Source: Azohydromonas australica DSM 1124
Lineage (GTDB): Bacteria > Pseudomonadota > Gammaproteobacteria > Burkholderiales > Burkholderiaceae_C
Reading direction: 5' to 3'
DNA length: 64,000 nucleotides
Assembly: GCF_000430725.1 (NCBI RefSeq)
Contig: NZ_KE387216.1
Location: 88,774-152,773 of the forward strand
Shown here: positions 59,668 through 64,000 of the stretch, piece after piece
How the letters are laid out: each line of letters starts with the position of its first letter
How positions within the stretch are numbered: the stretch's first letter is position 1
Program-made: the position numbers and the translations under genes
The notes under the pieces: generated by a model
Told to the model about the DNA's origin: nothing
Databases searched by the model: none
Seen by the model: only the letters and a program-made list of their open reading frames with translations

Positions 59668-62313
59668 ATGTCCCACGCCACCGCCCAACCCGCCGGCCGG
59701 CTCAGCGTCAACGGCGCCGAAGCCCGCTTCATCGACCTGCCCGCGCTCTTCGGCCAGCGGCTGTTCCAGCTGCCCACCGTGCTGCGGCTGCTGCTGGAGA
59801 ACGTGCTGCGCCAGCTGCAGGGCAGCGAGCGCGAGGCCGCGGTGGCGGCGATCTTCGGCTGGCTGGAGAGCGGCAGCAGCGAGTCCGAGATCGCGTTCCA
59901 GCCCGGGCGCGTGCTCATGCACGACACCACCAGCACCCCGGCGCTGGTGGACATCGCCGCCATGCGCGACGCGCTGGCCGAGGCCGGCATCGACCCCGCG
60001 GTGCTCAATCCGCGGCTGCCAGTGGACGTGTCGGTGGACCACTCGCTGGCGGTGGAGGTCTACGGCCGCCGCGACGCGCCGCAGCTGAACCTGCAGCACG
60101 AGCTGCGGCGCAACCGCGAGCGCTACCGCTTCCTGCGCTGGGCCTCCAAGGCGCTGCGCGGCGTGCGCATCAACCCGCCGGGCACCGGGATCATGCACAC
60201 CATCAACCTGGAGCAGCTCGCCACGGTGGTCACCACCGAGCAGCGCGCCGGCGAGACCTGGGCCGTGCCCGACGTGATGCTGGGCACCGACAGCCACACG
60301 CCCATGGTCAACGGCATCGGCGTGCTGGGCTGGGGCGTGGGCGGTCTGGAGGCGCAGACGGTGATGTTCGGCATGCCCACCATGCTGCGCGTGCCGGAGG
60401 TGATCGGCGTGCGCCTCACCGGCGCCTTGCGTCCGGGCGTGCTGGCCACGGACCTGGCGCTGACGGTGACGCAGCGGCTGCGCGCCATCGGCGTGTCGGG
60501 CGAGTTCGTCGAGTTCTGCGGCCCCGGCGTGTCCACGCTCACGGCCGGCGAGCGCTCGGTGGTGGCCAACATGGCGCCCGAGTACGGCGCCACCACCGGC
60601 TTCTTCGCGGTGGACGGGCAGACGCTGGACTACCTGCGCATCACCGGCCGTTCCGAGGCCCACGTGGCGCTGGTGGAGGCCTACACCCGGCGCGCCGGGC
60701 TGTGGTTCGACCCCGAGGCCCAGCCCCGCTTCACCCGCGCCATCGAGATCGACCTGGACACCGTGGGCATGCACATCGCCGGCCCGCAGCGCCCGCAGGA
60801 CTTGCTGGCCTATGGCGACGCCGGCCGCGTGCTGGCCGCGCGCGGCTTCACGCCCACCGAACCGCACGCACAGATGCCGCGCCACCCGGTGGCGGTGGCG
60901 GCCATCACCAGCTGCACCAACACCTCCGACCCCGCGCTGCTGATCGCCGCCGGGCTGCTGGCGCGCAAGGCGCGCCAGCGCGGGCTGAAGGTGCCGGCGT
61001 GGGTGAAGACCTCCCTGTCGCCCGGCTCCCCGGCCGCGGCGGCCTACCTGGAGCGCGCCGGCCTGGTCGAGGACCTGTCGGCGGTGGGCTTCGACATCGT
61101 GGGCTACGGCTGCGCCACCTGCATCGGCAACCCCGGCCCGCTGCCGGACGTGATCCGCGAGGAGCGCGCCAAGGGCACGATCCACCCGGTCGCGGCGACC
61201 TCGGGCAACCGCAACTTCCCCGGCCGCATCCACCCGGACCTGGACCTGGGCTTCCTGATGTCGCCGCCGCTGGTGGTGGCCTTCGCGCTGGCGGGCAACG
61301 CCGAGATCGACCTGGGCTGCGAACCGGTGCAGACCGCGCCGGACGGCGAGCCCGTGTCGCTGGCCATGCTGTGGCCCACGCGCGAGGAGGTGGCACAACA
61401 CGTGGCGCAGGCGCTGGACAAGGAAGACTTCAAGCGCGAGTTCGCCATCGCCTCGGCCAACCCGATGTGGCAGGCGCTGGAGGCGCCCGAAGGCGCCCGC
61501 TTCCCTTGGGATGTCACCTCCACCGCGCTGCGCCGCCCGCCCTTCGCCTCCGCCGAGGAGGGCAGCCAGCTCGGCCGCTACGCCGCGTATCCGCTGCTGG
61601 TGGTGGGCGACGACGTCACGACGGACCACATCTCGCCGGCCAGCGCCATCCCGCCCGACAGCCTGGTGGCGGACTTCCTGGTCGAGCGCGGCGACGACCG
61701 CAACGACCTGAACGTCTTCGCCTCGCGGCGCGGCAACTGGGAGGTGATGCTGCGCGCCGCCTTCCACAGCAAGTCGCTGGTGAACCTGCTGCGCCCGGGC
61801 ATGCCGGTGGCGCACACGCTGCACGTGCCCAGCGGCGAGGTCCAGCCGATCTGGGAGGTGGCGCGGCGCTACCGCGAGGCGGGCGAGCCCGTGGTGCTGG
61901 TGGCCGGCGAGCGCTACGGCACGGGCTCCTCGCGCGACTGGGCCGCCAAGGGCCAGCGGCTGCTGGGCATCCGTGCCGTGCTGGCGATGAGCTTCGAGCG
62001 CATCCACCGCTCGAACCTGATCGGCATGGGCATCCTGCCGCTGCGGCTGCCCGAAGGCGCCGACCCGAAGTCGCTGCAGCTGCTGCCGGGCGACCGCATC
62101 GAGGTGGACGCGGCGCCTGACACCCTGTCGCCGCGCGGCCCGGTGCCCGTGCGCGTGCTGCGCGCCGACGGCCGCGTCGAGGCGCTGATGGCGACCGCCG
62201 CGGTGGAGACGCAGCTGGAAGTGGCGCTGCTGCGCGACGGCGGCGTGATTCCCTCCATCCTCAAGAAGACCATCGCCGAAAGGCAGGCCGCGGCCCAGCC
62301 GGCCCGCCCCTGA
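59668..62313 (+). CDS. acnA: Aconitate hydratase-family protein, AcnA branch (divergent paralogue)
   Basis: The 881-residue protein carries the [4Fe-4S] ligands Cys416 (ITSCTNTSD), Cys482 and Cys485 (GCATCIGN). Active-site motifs include PDVMLGTDSHTPMVNGIGVL, GDDVTTDHISPAS and YGTGSSRDWAAKG in the swivelling domain. The layout is AcnA, but the sequence is less conserved than a housekeeping AcnA (for example GFFAVDGQTLDYLRITG and a short N-terminus). Located in an accessory operon behind a LysR regulator, it is more likely a substrate-specific hydratase/isomerase for a citrate-like acid. Alternatives are 2-methylisocitrate or homoaconitate. Confidence 0.88.
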   Translation: MSHATAQPAGRLSVNGAEARFIDLPALFGQRLFQLPTVLRLLLENVLRQLQGSEREAAVAAIFGWLESGSSESEIAFQPGRVLMHDTTSTPALVDIAAMRDALAEAGIDPAVLNPRLPVDVSVDHSLAVEVYGRRDAPQLNLQHELRRNRERYRFLRWASKALRGVRINPPGTGIMHTINLEQLATVVTTEQRAGETWAVPDVMLGTDSHTPMVNGIGVLGWGVGGLEAQTVMFGMPTMLRVPEVIGVRLTGALRPGVLATDLALTVTQRLRAIGVSGEFVEFCGPGVSTLTAGERSVVANMAPEYGATTGFFAVDGQTLDYLRITGRSEAHVALVEAYTRRAGLWFDPEAQPRFTRAIEIDLDTVGMHIAGPQRPQDLLAYGDAGRVLAARGFTPTEPHAQMPRHPVAVAAITSCTNTSDPALLIAAGLLARKARQRGLKVPAWVKTSLSPGSPAAAAYLERAGLVEDLSAVGFDIVGYGCATCIGNPGPLPDVIREERAKGTIHPVAATSGNRNFPGRIHPDLDLGFLMSPPLVVAFALAGNAEIDLGCEPVQTAPDGEPVSLAMLWPTREEVAQHVAQALDKEDFKREFAIASANPMWQALEAPEGARFPWDVTSTALRRPPFASAEEGSQLGRYAAYPLLVVGDDVTTDHISPASAIPPDSLVADFLVERGDDRNDLNVFASRRGNWEVMLRAAFHSKSLVNLLRPGMPVAHTLHVPSGEVQPIWEVARRYREAGEPVVLVAGERYGTGSSRDWAAKGQRLLGIRAVLAMSFERIHRSNLIGMGILPLRLPEGADPKSLQLLPGDRIEVDAAPDTLSPRGPVPVRVLRADGRVEALMATAAVETQLEVALLRDGGVIPSILKKTIAERQAAAQPARP

Positions 62314-62332
62314 AGCCGGAGAGCAAAAGCCC

Positions 62333-63088
62333 ATGAACATCGACAAGGACCTCATTGCCGCCTTCGCCCCCACCGGCCGGCTGCGCGCTTCCATCAACCT
62401 GGGCAACCCCATCCTGGCCGGCACGGACGCGGCCACCGGCGCCGCCAAGGGCGTCTCCGTGGACCTCGCTACCGAGCTGGCACGGCGCCTGGGCGTGGAA
62501 CTGGAGCTGGTGGTGGTGGACGCCGCCGGCAAGTCGGTGGAGGTGGTGGCGCAGGAGCGCGCCGACGTCGGCTTCTTCGCCATCGACCCGCTGCGCGGCG
62601 CGGACATCGCCTTCACCGGCCCCTACGTGCTGATCGAGGGCTGCTACCTGGTGCGCGAGGGCTCGCCCATCCACGCCAACGAGGAGGTGGACCGCGAAGG
62701 CCGCGTGGTGGTGGTCGGCAAGGGCAGCGCCTACGACCTGTTCCTCACGCGCGAGCTGAAGGCCGCGCGCATCGAGCGCTCGCCCACCTCGCCCACGGTG
62801 GTGGACACCTTCATGGCGCTGGGTGACCGGGCGGACGTGGCCGCCGGCGTGAAGCAGCAGCTCGAAGCCGACGCGGCGCGCCTGGGCGGGCTGCGGCTGC
62901 TGGACGGGCGCTTCATGGTGATCCGCCAGGCGATGGGCGTGCCCAAGAGCCGCGGCGCGTCGGCGGCACAGGCGCTGGCGGCCTTCGTCGAGGAGATGAA
63001 GGCCCGCGGCTTCGTGGCCCGGGCGCTGGCGCGGCACGGGATCCAGGGCGCCTCGGTGGCGCCGGCGGGGCAGGCCGACGGCGCATGA
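62333..63088 (+). CDS. SBP_bac_3-fold protein without a signal peptide
   Basis: The 251-residue protein has the solute-binding fold (LRASINLGNPILAGTD, GVSVDLATELARRLGVELE, VGFFAIDPLRGADIAFTGPY, YLVREGS). It starts MNIDKDLIAAFAPTG with no signal sequence, so it should stay in the cytosol. Ligand-pair residues of amino-acid-binding proteins are not obvious. A comparable enzyme on this fold is cyclohexadienyl dehydratase, so a catalytic role is possible. It is the last gene of the operon and is followed by a bidirectional terminator. Confidence 0.8.
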   Translation: MNIDKDLIAAFAPTGRLRASINLGNPILAGTDAATGAAKGVSVDLATELARRLGVELELVVVDAAGKSVEVVAQERADVGFFAIDPLRGADIAFTGPYVLIEGCYLVREGSPIHANEEVDREGRVVVVGKGSAYDLFLTRELKAARIERSPTSPTVVDTFMALGDRADVAAGVKQQLEADAARLGGLRLLDGRFMVIRQAMGVPKSRGASAAQALAAFVEEMKARGFVARALARHGIQGASVAPAGQADGA

Positions 63089-63111
63089 AAAAGCCGCCCG
63101 AGGGCGGCTTT
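63085..63111. terminator. Bidirectional rho-independent terminator
   Basis: Stem AAAGCCGCCC / GGGCGGCTTT (63090-63099 and 63102-63111) with a 2-nt loop. On the minus strand it is followed by TTTTT-type sequence, and on the plus strand by TTC. It lies between two convergent genes. Confidence 0.75.
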
Positions 63112-63145
63112 CGTTCAGCAAGACGGCAATCGTCAGCCTGCGGCT

Positions 63146-64000
63146 TCAGTCCGCGTACTGCCCCGCCGCCTTGATGACCGGCGTCCACTTGGCGATCTCG
63201 TCGGAGACGAACTTCTTGTGTTCGGCCGGGTTGACGCGCGCGTCCGTGACCACCACGGCGCCCAGGTCCTCCTCGCGCTTGATGAAGCCCGGGTCCTTCA
63301 GCGCGGTCTTCAGCGCGGCGTTGACCTTGTCCGCCACCGCCTTGGGCGTGCCCTTGGGCGCGTACAGGCCGTGCCAGATGGTCACGTTGAAGCCCTTGAG
63401 GCCGGACTCGTCCAGCGTGGGCAGCTTGGACAGCGCCGGCGTGGCCAGCCGCTTGGGCGTGGTCACGGCGTAGGCCTTGACCTTGCCCGAGGCGATCTGC
63501 GCCGAGGTGTTGGTGGTCTGGTCGCACATCAGGTCCACCTGGCCGCCCATGAGGTCCGTCATGGCCGGGCCGGTGCCCTTGTAGGGCACGGTGGTCATTT
63601 CCATCTTCAGGCTCTGCTGGAACAGCAGCCCGCACAGGTGCGAGGCAGCGCCCAGGCCGGCGTGCGCCAGGTTGACCTTGCCCTGGTTGTCCTTGAGCCA
63701 CTTCTGCAGCTCGGCCCAGTTGTTGGCCGGCAGCCCGGACTTGCCGATCACGGTCATCGGCACCTCGTTGATCAGGCCCAGGTACTCGAAGTCCTCCACG
63801 GGCTTGAACGACAGGCTGCGGTACAGCGCCGGCGAGGTCGCCATGCCGACGTGGTGCAGCAGCAGCGTGTAGCCGTCCGGCGCGGCCTTGGCGACCTTGG
63901 CCGCACCCAGCGTGCCGCCGGCGCCGCCGACGTTCTCGATGACGATCGTCGCCTTCAGCGGGCCGCGCAGTGCCTCGGCCAGGTCGCGCGCGACCTTGTC
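63146..64000 (-). CDS. Bug/TctC-family periplasmic binding protein (7 of 7; N-terminus beyond the right edge)
   Basis: 285 codons are visible; the signal peptide and first strand lie beyond base 64000. Visible Bug marks are IVIENVGGAGGTLGAAKVA, DGYTLLLHHVGM, TVPYKGTGPAMTDLMGG, LPTLDESGLKGF and YAPKGTPKAVADKVN. The internal Met codon at 63844 is not the start, as family sequence continues upstream of it. It is convergent with the aconitase operon. Confidence 0.93.
   Translation of the reverse strand, partial: DKVARDLAEALRGPLKATIVIENVGGAGGTLGAAKVAKAAPDGYTLLLHHVGMATSPALYRSLSFKPVEDFEYLGLINEVPMTVIGKSGLPANNWAELQKWLKDNQGKVNLAHAGLGAASHLCGLLFQQSLKMEMTTVPYKGTGPAMTDLMGGQVDLMCDQTTNTSAQIASGKVKAYAVTTPKRLATPALSKLPTLDESGLKGFNVTIWHGLYAPKGTPKAVADKVNAALKTALKDPGFIKREEDLGAVVVTDARVNPAEHKKFVSDEIAKWTPVIKAAGQYAD

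Noticed and set aside
63146..63844. Complete 232-residue Bug protein starting at 63844
   Set aside because: Family sequence (DGYTLLL and IENVGGAGG segments) continues in frame beyond 63844 to the window edge, so the gene is merely cut by the edge.

Overview
The window is GC-rich DNA of a Gram-negative bacterium, most likely a betaproteobacterium of the order Burkholderiales, perhaps Comamonadaceae. The case rests on seven Bug/TctC periplasmic binding proteins, a Burkholderiales-type porin, a short H-NS protein with the TWTGRG motif, the gene order recC-recB-recD, and intergenic inverted-repeat elements. The species is not determined.

Left end (1-6.5 kb): the edge of a type VI secretion locus (5' end of tssH/clpV, a 3' remnant of tssG, and an intact opposed tssL) abuts a four-gene minus-strand surface-sugar operon (wbpD-like acetyltransferase, Gfo/Idh/MocA oxidoreductase, wbpE-like aminotransferase, PglD-like acyltransferase). 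Behind it lies a decayed IS110 transposase. 6.2-16.5 kb is mostly single housekeeping genes: an HPF-like protein, a NhaR-like regulator, an alcohol dehydrogenase, a Bax-inhibitor-1 protein, FKBP, SHOCT, GFA and VOC proteins, a gene-poor stretch with a small Rmf/CrpP-like gene, a SRAP (YedK) protein and H-NS. 16.8-25.9 kb is a complete, translationally coupled recC-recB-recD operon.

26-31 kb holds a sugar-acid module (Bug binding protein, 2-keto-3-deoxy-L-arabonate dehydratase, L-arabonate dehydratase) with a divergent LysR regulator. 31-35.6 kb contains a DHFR-like protein, a BON protein, a lysine/alanine-rich protein with a ribbon-helix-helix-like C-terminus preceded by a 29-bp palindrome, and an M14 peptidase plus alpha/beta hydrolase pair.

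35.6-51.5 kb contains two related catabolic modules. Each has a GntR/FCD regulator with two predicted winged helices and an almost identical isocitrate/isopropylmalate-family dehydrogenase. Module A adds a four-carbon acid sugar kinase, a class II aldolase and an Asp/Glu racemase-family protein, bracketed by two related intergenic repeat elements, followed by an opposed Bug-porin-Bug operon. Module B adds a lactonase-type amidohydrolase, a cupin, an ABM protein, a Bug protein and an aldehyde dehydrogenase.

51.5-54.4 kb is a sulfide-detoxification locus: BigR-like repressor, two YeeE/YedE half-transporters and a divergent persulfide-dioxygenase-like enzyme. At 54.4-55.5 kb are two tandem paralogous membrane proteins. 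55.6-63.1 kb holds a LysR regulator and the operon it probably activates: Bug, Bug, beta-propeller lactonase, a divergent aconitase, and a binding-protein fold without a signal peptide. A predicted LysR site is centred about 65 bp upstream of the predicted transcription start. I read this as an uncharacterised uptake and catabolic route for a lactone-forming polycarboxylic acid. A seventh Bug gene runs off the right end. No CRISPR array, rRNA or tRNA was seen.
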